Notes: generated from the letters alone by a model not told the origin. A stretch of 64,000 nucleotides of DNA from an uncultured Clostridium sp. (GCA_937927335.1 CALBDU010000083.1:186001-250000), one strand, 5' to 3'; positions 15,702 through 25,482 are shown, counted from the stretch's first letter. Translations and numbers: made by a program.

Positions 15702-16613
15702 GTGAAAAGGTTTTTGACCCTTCTTTTTCTTATTATTTTTAGTATAACCATAGCTGGCTGCACAAGGCCTGGCAGCAACACTAACAACCAAAATGGCAAT
15801 GACACTGAGGAAGCAAATATTAAGGCTGTTAACACACTTACAGAAGAATTTGGAAAGAAGCTCCAGATGGTTTCCCTTTTGGCTGGCAAGGATCAGGTAA
15901 GCAAAAGCATGGATGATAACTATAGCCAATATATAACGGCAGCATTGCTTGAAAAATGGAAGAACGCTCCCGAGCTTGCACCAGGTAGAATGGTTTCAAG
16001 CCCCTGGCCTGACAGAATAGAAATTTCTAAAACAGAAAAAATATCCGATGGAACCTATAAGGTAACAGGCAGTATTATTGAAGTAACCAGTGTGGAGTCA
16101 TCCAGCGGAGGAGCTGCAGCTAAAAGGCCGGTAATACTTATAGTTCAGAAGGTTCAGGATAAATGGAAGATTACTGATGTAACTCTTGGAGATTATGAAG
16201 GCTCGGATAGCACTCTCTATAAAAACAATCAGTATGGATTTAACTTTCAACTGCCGCAAAGCTGGAAGGGCTATACAGTTATTACAACTAAGTGGGAGGG
16301 TTTGGAAATCGGATCTGTAAAGGTTCTGGAAGCAGGACCCATTATTAACCTGAGACATCCCTTATGGACAAAAGATAAGCCTAGACAGGACATCCCTATA
16401 ATGGTGTTTACTATCAACCAGTGGAATGAACTTCAACAGGATAAGTTTCATATAGGAGCTGCCCCTATAGGACCAAAGGAACTTGGACGAAATTCAAAAT
16501 ATGTTTTTGCTCTGCCTGCAAGATACAATTTTTCATTTTTAACCGGCTTTGAAGAAGTAGAGGATATATTGAACAGCAACGCTCTCAAGGCAACTGAGGA
16601 GTTTGCAAAATAA
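15702..16613 (+). CDS. Lipoprotein of unknown function
   Basis: This protein has about 303 residues. The GTG start at 15702 follows GGAGGTG at 15689-15695. It has a signal peptide MKRFLTLLFLIIFSITIAGC with a lipobox ending in Cys20, then a Thr/Asn-rich linker. Two domains are apparent: about residues 45-170 (a DUF4878- or NTF2-like fold is possible, with VTGSIIEVTSVESS and KVQDKWKITDVTLGD), and about 175-300, opening NNQYGFNFQLPQSWKGYTV like PsbP/DUF-type stress lipoproteins. A TATACT element like that of the tiny-gene leaders lies at 15665-15670. It is anchored on the outer face of the membrane. Function unknown. Confidence 0.75.
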   Translation: MKRFLTLLFLIIFSITIAGCTRPGSNTNNQNGNDTEEANIKAVNTLTEEFGKKLQMVSLLAGKDQVSKSMDDNYSQYITAALLEKWKNAPELAPGRMVSSPWPDRIEISKTEKISDGTYKVTGSIIEVTSVESSSGGAAAKRPVILIVQKVQDKWKITDVTLGDYEGSDSTLYKNNQYGFNFQLPQSWKGYTVITTKWEGLEIGSVKVLEAGPIINLRHPLWTKDKPRQDIPIMVFTINQWNELQQDKFHIGAAPIGPKELGRNSKYVFALPARYNFSFLTGFEEVEDILNSNALKATEEFAK

Positions 16614-16640
16614 AAGTCCTGTTATGCAGGACTTTTTTTT
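16612..16640. terminator. Bidirectional terminator
   Basis: AAAAGTCCTG/CAGGACTTTT with a 5-base loop and flanking A and T runs serves the lipoprotein gene and the convergent ankyrin gene, whose stop lies within it. Confidence 0.85.
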
Positions 16641-17257
16641 GCGCCATATTTAACTAAAATATTTTCAAACTTTTTGTTTTCACAGAAATCCAGGGGATAT
16701 GCTCCATTTGCATTTTTAGAATTTATATTAAAGCCAAGCTCCAGCAGGGTTTTTAAAAATTCTTCAAAGTTTTCTTCGCTACAGCCTATAAAGTCATCAT
16801 GAAGGATTGTATTGCCATATTTGTCTTGTGTGTTGACATCAGCTCCGTATTGGGCCAGTAGCTTAAGAAGTCTTGTGGAAAAGCTGAAGGTACAGTAAAA
16901 CAAGGGTGTTTTTCCGGATTTATTCAAGGCATTCACATCTGCACCTTTTTCAAGGAAGTATTCAATTATTTCAATTTTTGGGGTTGCCCTGGCACAAAGC
17001 CTGTGTAAAGGGGTTTCCTGCATCTTGCTTAAATGACTGTTAATATCTATACCGCTTTCAGCCAGGAGTCTGATAATGTCAAAATAGTTATTTTCACAAT
17101 TGTCTATTGTATAATGCAGTATACTTTCAAATTCGAAATCTGCCTTTAAATCTGGAGTGTTTTGCAGATATGCTCTAATCTCATCTATATTTCCTTCTGT
17201 TATGGATCTGTATATGGTATTAGGTCTTGGACCCAGCAGGTTTTTAAAAAAATTCAT
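16622..17257 (-). CDS. Ankyrin-repeat protein
   Basis: This 211-residue protein has about five ankyrin repeats between residues 40 and 205 (for example ETPLHRLCARATPKIEIIEYFLEKGADVNALN, shown by its TPLHxA, GADVN and GKTPLF elements). It has no signal peptide or other domain, so it should be a cytoplasmic protein-binding scaffold. AGGAGTC lies about 7 bases before the ATG. It sits alone, divergent from the GGDEF-HD-GYP gene. The binding partner is unknown. Confidence 0.88.
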   Translation of the reverse strand: MNFFKNLLGPRPNTIYRSITEGNIDEIRAYLQNTPDLKADFEFESILHYTIDNCENNYFDIIRLLAESGIDINSHLSKMQETPLHRLCARATPKIEIIEYFLEKGADVNALNKSGKTPLFYCTFSFSTRLLKLLAQYGADVNTQDKYGNTILHDDFIGCSEENFEEFLKTLLELGFNINSKNANGAYPLDFCENKKFENILVKYGAKKSPA

Positions 17258-17376
17258 AAAGACTCCTCCAAAATTAATTTGTTATAATTATTTTAGCATA
17301 TCACACCTTCATTTTGTGGAATATTGAAAAAATCTAATATATAATTACATTATGTGCTGGATAAGGGGGGGTTGAC

Positions 17377-19233
17377 TTGGAATATGCATTGTTTGCAATA
17401 TGCATTGTTTTTATTTTGGGTATAAAATTAATTAGGGATTTTTTTAAGATTAATAGAGAGTATAAATATCAGACTGCCTATATGGATGAAATGCTGGAAA
17501 ACAGCATGGATGGAATACTTATACTGGATAGACAGGATAAGATCATAAAGGCCAACGAAGCCTTTGAAAGGCTTTTCCAATACAGCTCAGATGAAATTCA
17601 TGGTTCTTATGTAAACGATATTATAGCAAGTCCCGAAATAGCTGATGCCTTTGAAATATCAGAAATAATACTTAGAGGAGGAACTGCCAGCAAGGAGACA
17701 AAACGAAAAAGAAAGGATGGCAGCCTCATTGATGTAAATGTCACAGCTTTCCCTGTGGTAATGAAAAAAAACCAGATTGGTCTCTGTGCCATATATAGCG
17801 ATATTTCCTCAAAGAAGGAAGCAGAAAGGGAGTTGGAGCTGCAAAGGGACTGCTTTACCCAGCTGTTTCAAAATTCTCCAGAGGCCATATGTATGCTGGA
17901 CAATGAAGACAGATTTATGGATGTTAATTCTGCCTTTGAAAAACAATTCGGCTATGAAAAAGGGGAACTGATAAATAAATATGTGAATGATATGATTGTT
18001 CGCCAGGAGCTGCTGAATGAAGCTGCAGCTATATCAAATAGTGCAATGACGGGTTCTATAGTGGAGAAGGAAACTATAAGATGGAGGAAGGATGGCTCAC
18101 CTATAGAAGTATGCATACTTGCCTATCCTATATTTTTTCAAAATAATCAAATCGGAATTTACGGTATATACCGGGATATAAATGAAAGAAAACGCTTTGA
18201 GCAGCGCTTGAAATTTTTAAGCTATCATGACCAGCTCACAGGGCTTTATAACAGAAGATTTTTTGAGGAGCAGCTCGACCTTATGGATAAGGAGGAGAAC
18301 TATCCTCTTACGATTTTTATGGCAGATGTTAATGGTTTAAAGCTTGTAAATGACTCCTTTGGCCATTTAATTGGAGATAAGCTTCTTACAGGTTTGGCAT
18401 CAGTGCTCAGAAGAAGCTGCAGAGCTGATTATACCATAGCACGGCTGGGTGGTGACGAATTTGTAATTGCAGCTCCAAAAACTGATGATGAGATCATTAG
18501 GAAAACTGCCGAACTTATATTGTCTGAAGCAGCCAGGGAAAAAACCGGTTCCATAGACTTGTCCATATCCCTGGGTTATGAAACAAAATATACGGCAGGG
18601 GAGAACCTGCTGGAAATATTTAAAAAGGCAGAAGATCATATGTATAAGAACAAGCTTTTTGAAAGTCCCAGTACCAGAGCAAAGACCATCAATACCATAA
18701 TTTGCACTCTGCACGAAAAGAACAAAAGGGAGGAGCAGCATTCACACAGGGTATCATTGATTTGTGAAGTAATGGGACGAACCATCGGCTTAAGTGGAGA
18801 AGAAATAAAGGAGCTAAAAACAGTTGGACTGCTCCATGATATCGGAAAGATTGCAATTGAGGATAAGATCCTTAATAAACCAGGCAAGCTTACCGATGCT
18901 GAATATGACGAGCTGAAGCGGCACTCGGAAATTGGCTACAGAATACTGGGTACAGTACATAATATGTCCGAAATGGCGGAATATGTTTTATACCATCATG
19001 AAAGATGGGATGGCAACGGCTATCCCAAGGGTATAAGCCGATATGACATTCCCCTTCAGTCAAGGATCATATCTATTGCCGATGCATTTGATGCCATGAC
19101 CAGCGACAGAAGCTACAGAAATGCCTTCTCCAGAAGTGTTGCTATTGAAGAAATTATTCGGAATGCCGGAACTCAGTTCGATCCTGAGCTGGCAGTGATA
19201 TTTGCAGAGCAGGCTGTAAACAAGTTGAAATAG
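17377..19233 (+). CDS. PAS-PAS-GGDEF-HD-GYP cyclic-di-GMP enzyme
   Basis: This 618-residue protein has a TTG start behind AAGGGGGGG. It has an N-terminal membrane helix (2-19) and PAS domains at about 35-150 and 157-275. The GGDEF domain is at about 280-430, with intact RLGGDEF (GGDEF 358-362); the RxxD inhibitory site is RADY, so product inhibition is probably absent. The HD-GYP domain at about 435-618 has HDIGK (488-492) and HHERWDGNGYPKG (540-552). It could both make and hydrolyse cyclic-di-GMP. Its GGDEF-HD-GYP half is very similar to that of the gene at 44604, indicating recent duplication. The PAS ligands are unknown. Confidence 0.9.
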   Translation: MEYALFAICIVFILGIKLIRDFFKINREYKYQTAYMDEMLENSMDGILILDRQDKIIKANEAFERLFQYSSDEIHGSYVNDIIASPEIADAFEISEIILRGGTASKETKRKRKDGSLIDVNVTAFPVVMKKNQIGLCAIYSDISSKKEAERELELQRDCFTQLFQNSPEAICMLDNEDRFMDVNSAFEKQFGYEKGELINKYVNDMIVRQELLNEAAAISNSAMTGSIVEKETIRWRKDGSPIEVCILAYPIFFQNNQIGIYGIYRDINERKRFEQRLKFLSYHDQLTGLYNRRFFEEQLDLMDKEENYPLTIFMADVNGLKLVNDSFGHLIGDKLLTGLASVLRRSCRADYTIARLGGDEFVIAAPKTDDEIIRKTAELILSEAAREKTGSIDLSISLGYETKYTAGENLLEIFKKAEDHMYKNKLFESPSTRAKTINTIICTLHEKNKREEQHSHRVSLICEVMGRTIGLSGEEIKELKTVGLLHDIGKIAIEDKILNKPGKLTDAEYDELKRHSEIGYRILGTVHNMSEMAEYVLYHHERWDGNGYPKGISRYDIPLQSRIISIADAFDAMTSDRSYRNAFSRSVAIEEIIRNAGTQFDPELAVIFAEQAVNKLK

Positions 19234-19367
19234 TCAGAAAATTCGATACATATATTGGCGCTTTATGTTATAATTAATAAAAAAGTTTGCATATAATTTG
19301 GGGATTTATAGGTGACAGCATATATTTTTAATATAAAAGATCAACCAGATTGGAAGGGGGCCATTAT

Positions 19368-21776
19368 ATGGACAAATACTCAGTACCTTTTGAAAAATTA
19401 AAAAGAACTTGTAATTTTGATGATGAACTGGATTTTTGTAAAACCTCGCTGGATGCTGCTCCACTGGATGGAGTAATAGGACAGGAAAGAGCGGTTCGGT
19501 CCATGGAGTTCGGACTTACTGTTGATGCTGCAGGCTACAATATTTTTGTGGTGGGACCTACAGGCACAGGCAAGAGCACCTATACCCAGGCTGTAGTGTC
19601 AAAAGCTGCATCAGGCAAGCCGGTACCAGGTGACTGGTGTTATATTAATAATTTCACTGATGGCGACAAGCCTATTGCTGTATCCCTTCCTGCCGGTGAG
19701 GGAAGAAATTTTCAAAAGGATATTGATGAACTTATATCCTATCTGAAAATTTCAATACCAAAAGCCTTTGAAAGCAGTGATTACGAACAGCAAAAAGATA
19801 ATGTAGTGCAGTCGGTACAGAGTAAAATGGAAGAAAGCTTCCATAACCTGGAGGCTGAAGCTGGCAAGGCAGGCTTCAGTGTGAAACAGATGCCTACAAG
19901 ATTCATATTTGTACCGGTGAAGGAAGGACGGCCAATGTCTCCGGAGGAATATGAAAAGCTTACTATTCAGGAAAGAGTTGAACTGGATGAAAAAGGACAC
20001 AAGCTTGAAAAGAGACTGGATGAAACCTTTAGAAACGGACAAATACTGGAAAAACAAGCCAAGGAGCAGATCGAAGGCCTGGAAAAGCAGATTGTTACCT
20101 TTGCAGTAGGGCCTGAAATCAACAAGTTGAAGGAAAAATACGGAGTCAACCCTAAGATTGTGGAATACCTTGATGCTGTGATGGCGGATATTACAGATAA
20201 TTTTATAATTTTTAAAGGACAGCCCCAAGGTCAGATGCGTATGCCCTTTGTGACCCAGCAGGATGCTGGAGATCCTTTTATAAGGTATAAGATCAATTTA
20301 TTCGTGAGCAATGAGAAAACTGAAGGAGCTCCGGTAATAACCGAGCCTAACCCCTATTATTATAATCTTTTCGGAAAAATCGAGTACAGGAACCAGATGT
20401 TTTCAATGAGTACTGATTTTACCATGGTGAAACCGGGGGCTATCCACAGGGCCAATGGAGGGTATCTTATACTACAGGCTAAGGATGTGCTAATGGATCC
20501 CTTTGCCTGGGATACTCTAAAAAAGGCTTTAAAATATGGACATGCAGTTGTTGAAAATATTGGAGAACAATACAGGTTTGTTCCTACAGAAACTCTAAGA
20601 CCTGAGCCTATCCCTCTAAAGGTTAAAATAATTCTAATTGGAAGCCCGCTGTTCTATTTCTACCTTACCTATGATGAGGACTTCCAAAAGCTGTTTAAGG
20701 TAAAGGTGGATTTTGATATTGAAATGCCAAGGACCAGGGAAAACCTTCAGCAGTATGCATCCTTTGTTAGTACCATCTGCAGGCAGGAGAACCTGAAACA
20801 TTTCAGCCGCAGTGGCCTTTCAAAGGTGGTGGAGTACGGCTCCAGGCTGGCGGAGGATCAGAATAAGCTTTCAACAAAATTTAATGAGCTTAATGAAATA
20901 GTATATGAAGCCATAGCACTGGCCCAGATGGATAATTCGGAGTACGTGGAGGCACCTCATGTGGACAAGGCCATTCAGCAAAGAAGATACCGTTCCAACA
21001 GATTGGAGGAAAAAATCCATGAGATGATAATCCAGGGTAAAATTCTAATCAACACCCAGGGAGCCGTGGCAGGACAGATTAACGGGTTATCGGTAATACA
21101 GCTGGGAGGCTACTCTTTTGGACAACCTTCAAGAATTACTGCCAGAACATATACTGGAAAAGGCGGCATCATAAACATTGAAAGGGAAACTGAAATGAGC
21201 GGCAGTATACATTCCAAGGGTGTGCTTACACTTATGGGGTATATGGGCGGCAAGTTTGCTCAGAAAGAACCACTTGGACTGACTGCCCAGATAACCTTTG
21301 AGCAAAGCTATGAGGGGGTGGATGGAGACAGCGCCTCCAGTGCCGAGCTTTATGCAATATTATCCAGCCTTGGGAATGTGCCAATCAGGCAGTGTCTTGC
21401 GGTTACAGGCTCAGTGGATCAAAGGGGAGAAATTCAGCCTATTGGCGGAGTTAATGAAAAAATCGAAGGCTTCTTCGATATCTGCAGGGCTAGGGGACTG
21501 ACAGGAGAGCAGGGAGTGGTTATACCTGTGCAGAATGTTGATAATCTAATGCTTAAGGACGAGGTCCTGGAGGCTGTAAAAGTTGGAAGATTCCATATAT
21601 ATTCAGTAAAAACCATAGAGGAAGGAATTGAACTGCTTACTGGAGTACCCGCCGGAGAACCTGGCAAGAATGGAAGCTATCCTGAGGGAACAGTATTTTA
21701 TCTGGTTGAAAAAAAGCTTAAGGAATTCAATGAAGGCTTAATGGACAACAATAAGGATGAAAAGGATAAAAAGTAG
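19368..21776 (+). CDS. Lon-family ATP-dependent protease (AAA_32 type)
   Basis: This protein has about 802 residues. GGAAGGGGG fits the ATG at 19368. Residues 1-300 hold an AAA+ domain with Walker A GPTGTGKST (about 64-72) interrupted by a long coiled-coil insert, as in clostridial Lon-like/AAA_32 proteins. The C-terminal Lon protease domain has the Ser in GDSASS (about 654) and the Lys in NEKIEG (about 698), the catalytic dyad. It lacks the LAN substrate domain of classical Lon. It should degrade unfolded or regulatory proteins in the cytoplasm. It is monocistronic between two cyclic-di-GMP genes. Confidence 0.9.
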   Translation: MDKYSVPFEKLKRTCNFDDELDFCKTSLDAAPLDGVIGQERAVRSMEFGLTVDAAGYNIFVVGPTGTGKSTYTQAVVSKAASGKPVPGDWCYINNFTDGDKPIAVSLPAGEGRNFQKDIDELISYLKISIPKAFESSDYEQQKDNVVQSVQSKMEESFHNLEAEAGKAGFSVKQMPTRFIFVPVKEGRPMSPEEYEKLTIQERVELDEKGHKLEKRLDETFRNGQILEKQAKEQIEGLEKQIVTFAVGPEINKLKEKYGVNPKIVEYLDAVMADITDNFIIFKGQPQGQMRMPFVTQQDAGDPFIRYKINLFVSNEKTEGAPVITEPNPYYYNLFGKIEYRNQMFSMSTDFTMVKPGAIHRANGGYLILQAKDVLMDPFAWDTLKKALKYGHAVVENIGEQYRFVPTETLRPEPIPLKVKIILIGSPLFYFYLTYDEDFQKLFKVKVDFDIEMPRTRENLQQYASFVSTICRQENLKHFSRSGLSKVVEYGSRLAEDQNKLSTKFNELNEIVYEAIALAQMDNSEYVEAPHVDKAIQQRRYRSNRLEEKIHEMIIQGKILINTQGAVAGQINGLSVIQLGGYSFGQPSRITARTYTGKGGIINIERETEMSGSIHSKGVLTLMGYMGGKFAQKEPLGLTAQITFEQSYEGVDGDSASSAELYAILSSLGNVPIRQCLAVTGSVDQRGEIQPIGGVNEKIEGFFDICRARGLTGEQGVVIPVQNVDNLMLKDEVLEAVKVGRFHIYSVKTIEEGIELLTGVPAGEPGKNGSYPEGTVFYLVEKKLKEFNEGLMDNNKDEKDKK

Positions 21777-21972
21777 GTCTGGCTAACAGCCAGGCCCCTT
21801 TCAATTTCTCTAAAAAGCATAAATGGATGACATTTGCTGCTTGTGGAAATAACTAAATATCATTCTTTCATTTTCCATGAAAATATTATATAATAGTGTA
21901 ATCTGTTAACTAAAGACCTATATTTATCAAACGATATATATATTGTATTTTAATTCCGAGGGAGAACATCGC

Positions 21973-23742
21973 ATGAATAATAGCAGTAATAGTGAACAAC
22001 AATTTTACGAAAATATTAACGATTCAAGTTTTGCAAATTTTGCTCCCCACATATTGGAAACATTAGGCTTTGGAGTTATGCTGGTGGATACGGATACACA
22101 TGCTGTTGCATATGCAAACTCTAAACTTCTGGCTATGAGCGGATACGAAAGAGAAAATATCATAGGCTTATCATGCCATGATATTATTTGCTCTGCACAA
22201 AAGGGCCAGTGCCCTGTTACAGATAGAGGGTATGAAATTGACAACTCTGAAAGGATAATGCTTCTTTCAGACGGCGCCCCTATGTCTGTAATAAAAACAG
22301 CAGTGCCAATAACCTTAAATGGAAGAGAGTATCTGGTTGAAAGCATCATCGACAATACAGAAAGAAAAACAATGCAAGACAAGATTGCTGAAGCAAATGA
22401 AATATTAAGGCTGGAGGTTGAAGAACATGAAAAGGCCAAGGATAAAATACAGCACCTTGCATATCATGACTACCTTACAGGCCTGCCTAACCGTATTCTG
22501 TTCACGGAAAATCTTAATAATGCAATGATCCATGCCGGTATTCAAAAAAAAATGCTTGCAATTATGTTTATGGATCTTGATGGCTTTAAAATGATAAATG
22601 ACACTATGGGCCATGCTGCAGGGGACAGCCTTTTGGCTGCGGTCTCAAAAAGACTGCTGATGATCCTGGGGGATGATGTATCCATAGCCAGAATAGGCGG
22701 GGATGAGTTTGTAGTTTTAATTGAGAACATCAACTCTGTGGATGAAGTCAATGAGGCAGCAGAAAAAATTCTTAAAGGCTTTAGCGAACATTTTATTATT
22801 GATGGTGAAGATTTTTTTGTAACAGCAAGTATAGGTGTATCCATTTATCCAAGCGATGGAATGGATGGGGAAGTGCTTATTAAAAATGCTGACATTGCCA
22901 TGTATATGGCCAAGGAAAAGGGTCGGAACCAATATGTGCTATGTACATCAGTAATAAAGGAAAACCTTAAGGAAACCATAACCTTAAGCAATCATCTTTA
23001 CCGTGCTTTAGAGAAGAAAGAGTTTGAAATATATTACCAGCCTCAGGTTAACTGTGTAACCAATGAGATTATCGGAGTAGAGGCACTGCTTAGATGGAAA
23101 AACCCGGAGCTTGGCTTTATATCTCCTGCAAAATTTATCCCTATAGCAGAACAGACAGGACTTATAATTTCCATCGGCGAATGGGTGATACGAACTGCCT
23201 GCATGCAGAATAAGGCGTGGCAGGACGCTGGACTGCCTCCGGTGAAGGTGGCGGTAAACCTTTCTGTGCGTCAGTTCCAGAATCAGAATATTATTAAACA
23301 GGTTTCAGATATATTAAAGGAATCCGGAATGGAATCCAGGTATTTAGAGCTGGAGATAACAGAAAGCATTGCGATGAAGGAGACTGGCTATGTGGTTGAA
23401 ATACTCAGCGCCTTTAAGGCTATGGGTATAGACATATCCATAGATGATTTCGGTACTGAATACTCATGTTTGAAATATTTAAAGCAGTTGCCTGTGGACA
23501 GAATAAAAATTGCCATGCCATTTATCCAGGGCATTGATGTCAGTGATAAGGATGAAGCTATTGCAAAGGCAATAATTGTTTTGGCAAAAAGCATGAAGCT
23601 CAGAGTAATTGCTGAAGGCGTGGAAACAAAAAGCCAGCTGTCATTTTTGTCTGGGAATATGTGCGATGAGGTTCAGGGTTTTTATTACTACAAGCCTATG
23701 GCTGCAGATGAATTTGAAGAATTAATGAAGCTGAGACACTAG
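21973..23742 (+). CDS. PAS-GGDEF-EAL protein
   Basis: This protein has about 589 residues; GAGGGAGA fits the ATG at 21973. The PAS domain (about 15-135) has a Cys-rich patch CHDIICSAQKGQCPVTDRG, seen in a subset of PAS sensors. The GGDEF has RIGGDEF (about 239) without an RxxD site. The EAL domain (about 345-589) has EALLRW, NLSVRQF, ELEITES, DDFG, AEGVE and QGFYYY, so metal and catalytic residues are mostly present. The usual LKID is IKIA, and DDFGTGYSS is DDFGTEYSC, which may lower phosphodiesterase activity. No membrane segments. It probably tunes cyclic-di-GMP. Confidence 0.9.
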   Translation: MNNSSNSEQQFYENINDSSFANFAPHILETLGFGVMLVDTDTHAVAYANSKLLAMSGYERENIIGLSCHDIICSAQKGQCPVTDRGYEIDNSERIMLLSDGAPMSVIKTAVPITLNGREYLVESIIDNTERKTMQDKIAEANEILRLEVEEHEKAKDKIQHLAYHDYLTGLPNRILFTENLNNAMIHAGIQKKMLAIMFMDLDGFKMINDTMGHAAGDSLLAAVSKRLLMILGDDVSIARIGGDEFVVLIENINSVDEVNEAAEKILKGFSEHFIIDGEDFFVTASIGVSIYPSDGMDGEVLIKNADIAMYMAKEKGRNQYVLCTSVIKENLKETITLSNHLYRALEKKEFEIYYQPQVNCVTNEIIGVEALLRWKNPELGFISPAKFIPIAEQTGLIISIGEWVIRTACMQNKAWQDAGLPPVKVAVNLSVRQFQNQNIIKQVSDILKESGMESRYLELEITESIAMKETGYVVEILSAFKAMGIDISIDDFGTEYSCLKYLKQLPVDRIKIAMPFIQGIDVSDKDEAIAKAIIVLAKSMKLRVIAEGVETKSQLSFLSGNMCDEVQGFYYYKPMAADEFEELMKLRH

Positions 23743-23765
23743 AGAGATCTAGTGTCTATTTTTTT
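23734..23765 (+). terminator. Terminator inside two overlapping gene ends
   Basis: GACACTAGA GAGA TCTAGTGTC followed by a run of seven T. The stem contains the stop of the GGDEF-EAL gene and the last codons of the convergent gene, which overlap by four bases. Confidence 0.85.
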
Positions 23766-25022
23766 CCTCAGAGCTTCTACTTCATTATTTACCGCTGGAC
23801 CCACTTCCTCAAGGTAGCGGAGAAGGTACATCTTCCATTCTTTTTCTCCTTGAGAAAACTGGTAATTCAGGTCATCCCCCAAGTCTGGCAGCTGAGTTGA
23901 AAGGACGGCCAGCTCTAAATTTCCAAGGGATGAAAACAAATGTGAAAATTCTTCCTCAAATAGGCACCCAGCTTCAAGAATATCCATGAAATCACTAATA
24001 GAATGAGCTTCCTTTTTAATAATGCCGATTTTATCTTCTGTGAATCTGCAGGATCTTATTTCCTCTGTTACTGCTCTGAAATGTTCATCCGCCATGCTGC
24101 TGTGCTGGAAATATTCTACAGTACTGCTTTTGTCATGTCGGCGGGGAATTATAAAAACCTGCTCAAGTCTTTTTATTTTTAAGGAATTGGCAAGCTGTGG
24201 CAGAATATTGATTATAGCATTATACATGTGCTGCTTTAATGCTTCGGATACTTTGTAGTCTGAGCAAAGCCGAACTGCCGCACCATTTAGAAGTTCACCC
24301 AATTCAATTCTGTCTAGGCTTTCAAGATTCTGCTGCAAATACTGCAAATCCACTGGGCATAGCTCCAGGCAGCTGGTATCCTTTCCTGCCAGGATTCTGC
24401 CTGTTAGGTTTGTTAAAACAAGATTGAATATATTTATCAATAAATCACAGCTGTTTTGATGAAGGCCGCTAAGCAGACGGCTTATTTCCTTTTTGGAAAA
24501 ATTGCTGCAGAATTCATTTTCCATTACAAGACACTGCAGATAGTTATATATATATTCCACTCCTGTAAGGTCAAAGTTATCCCTTGATATAGGGTAATCT
24601 ATAGAGGCTGAAGTTTCATGAGCGGAAAAATCCATGTCATAATCTGTAAAAAAGGATTCCAATCCCTGGTCCAAAGTGTCGTTATAGGCTACATTATCAG
24701 TTATTACCCGGATCAGCCTGGCTTTTTCCAGCAATATCCTGGCACCACTTAATTTATTCTCAATGATCTTCAGCCCCTCATCATATAATTGACTTAGGGG
24801 TCTGGATTCCATGACCAGCAGGGCATTTTCCTCAGGAGCTTTATTGATGGACATTTCTATGGTGTACAGTATGGATTGCATTATGCTTTGCGCCTTTTCC
24901 ACTTTTATTGAACTGCTTTCACCTCTGGTATACTGCTGGATTTTCATTGATAGAAGCTCCAGACACTGGACCTGCAAGTCTTCTCTTTCTGTCTGCCCCA
25001 AAAAATTAAATAAATTATTCAT
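23739..25022 (-). CDS. Large protein of unknown function (possibly DUF6179)
   Basis: This protein has about 427 residues; AGGAGGAGG fits the ATG at 25022. It is all-helical, acidic and soluble, with no known catalytic motif. It starts MNNLFNFLGQTER and contains GESSSIKVEKAQSIMQSILYT. I recall a clostridial family (DUF6179) whose genes sit beside a DUF6323 gene, as here, but cannot verify it. It overlaps the upstream gene by eight bases (ATGAATAA), which implies coupled translation and a two-component complex. Function unknown. Confidence 0.65.
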   Translation of the reverse strand: MNNLFNFLGQTEREDLQVQCLELLSMKIQQYTRGESSSIKVEKAQSIMQSILYTIEMSINKAPEENALLVMESRPLSQLYDEGLKIIENKLSGARILLEKARLIRVITDNVAYNDTLDQGLESFFTDYDMDFSAHETSASIDYPISRDNFDLTGVEYIYNYLQCLVMENEFCSNFSKKEISRLLSGLHQNSCDLLINIFNLVLTNLTGRILAGKDTSCLELCPVDLQYLQQNLESLDRIELGELLNGAAVRLCSDYKVSEALKQHMYNAIINILPQLANSLKIKRLEQVFIIPRRHDKSSTVEYFQHSSMADEHFRAVTEEIRSCRFTEDKIGIIKKEAHSISDFMDILEAGCLFEEEFSHLFSSLGNLELAVLSTQLPDLGDDLNYQFSQGEKEWKMYLLRYLEEVGPAVNNEVEALRKKIDTRSL

Positions 25023-25482
25023 ATAGATCCTCCTCCTGGTATTCCCCATACCTTATGCATCTGGCCAGGGTTTCCAGCTCGCGATGCTGCAGCAGCTCCA
25101 TTGAACCCTGACAGTTATGGTCGAAATAATCCTTCATTTTGAAAATCAAATCATCATCGCCCATTTCATCAAGAGTTTCGTTTTTAAAATAATAGAAGGT
25201 TTCAATAAGTTCATTTATAGTATCAACGTAATTGTATTGTGAAATATAAGGTGAATTTGAAAATTCCAATATCAGCTTATTTATAATACCCCCTTTAAAT
25301 TCTATGCGTCCCATACTTTTAAGGGCTTCTGACCGGGTTTCTACCAGTGACAATGCATCAGAAGGATTTAATTTCAAACCATAATCCAAGGTTTTTTCAT
25401 TACAGCTGATAATTTCTGAAACTGCCAGCTTTATTTGCAGATCCGGAGAGATAAGCATAAAATTATTATTCATTTCTTTCAT
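25015..25482 (-). CDS. Partner protein of unknown function (possibly DUF6323)
   Basis: This 155-residue, mostly helical, soluble protein starts MKEMNNNFMLISPDLQ and ends EEDLYE. GAAAGGATG is the ribosome site. It is first of a translationally coupled pair with the 427-residue gene. By context and size it may be the DUF6323 partner of a DUF6179 protein. No catalytic motif, signal or membrane segment is seen. Confidence 0.65.
   Translation of the reverse strand: MKEMNNNFMLISPDLQIKLAVSEIISCNEKTLDYGLKLNPSDALSLVETRSEALKSMGRIEFKGGIINKLILEFSNSPYISQYNYVDTINELIETFYYFKNETLDEMGDDDLIFKMKDYFDHNCQGSMELLQHRELETLARCIRYGEYQEEDLYE

Noticed and set aside
22005..22439. Long reverse-strand open frames inside the PAS-GGDEF-EAL gene and similar ones elsewhere
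   Set aside because: No ribosome sites and Ser/Leu-rich translations typical of the antisense of real genes.
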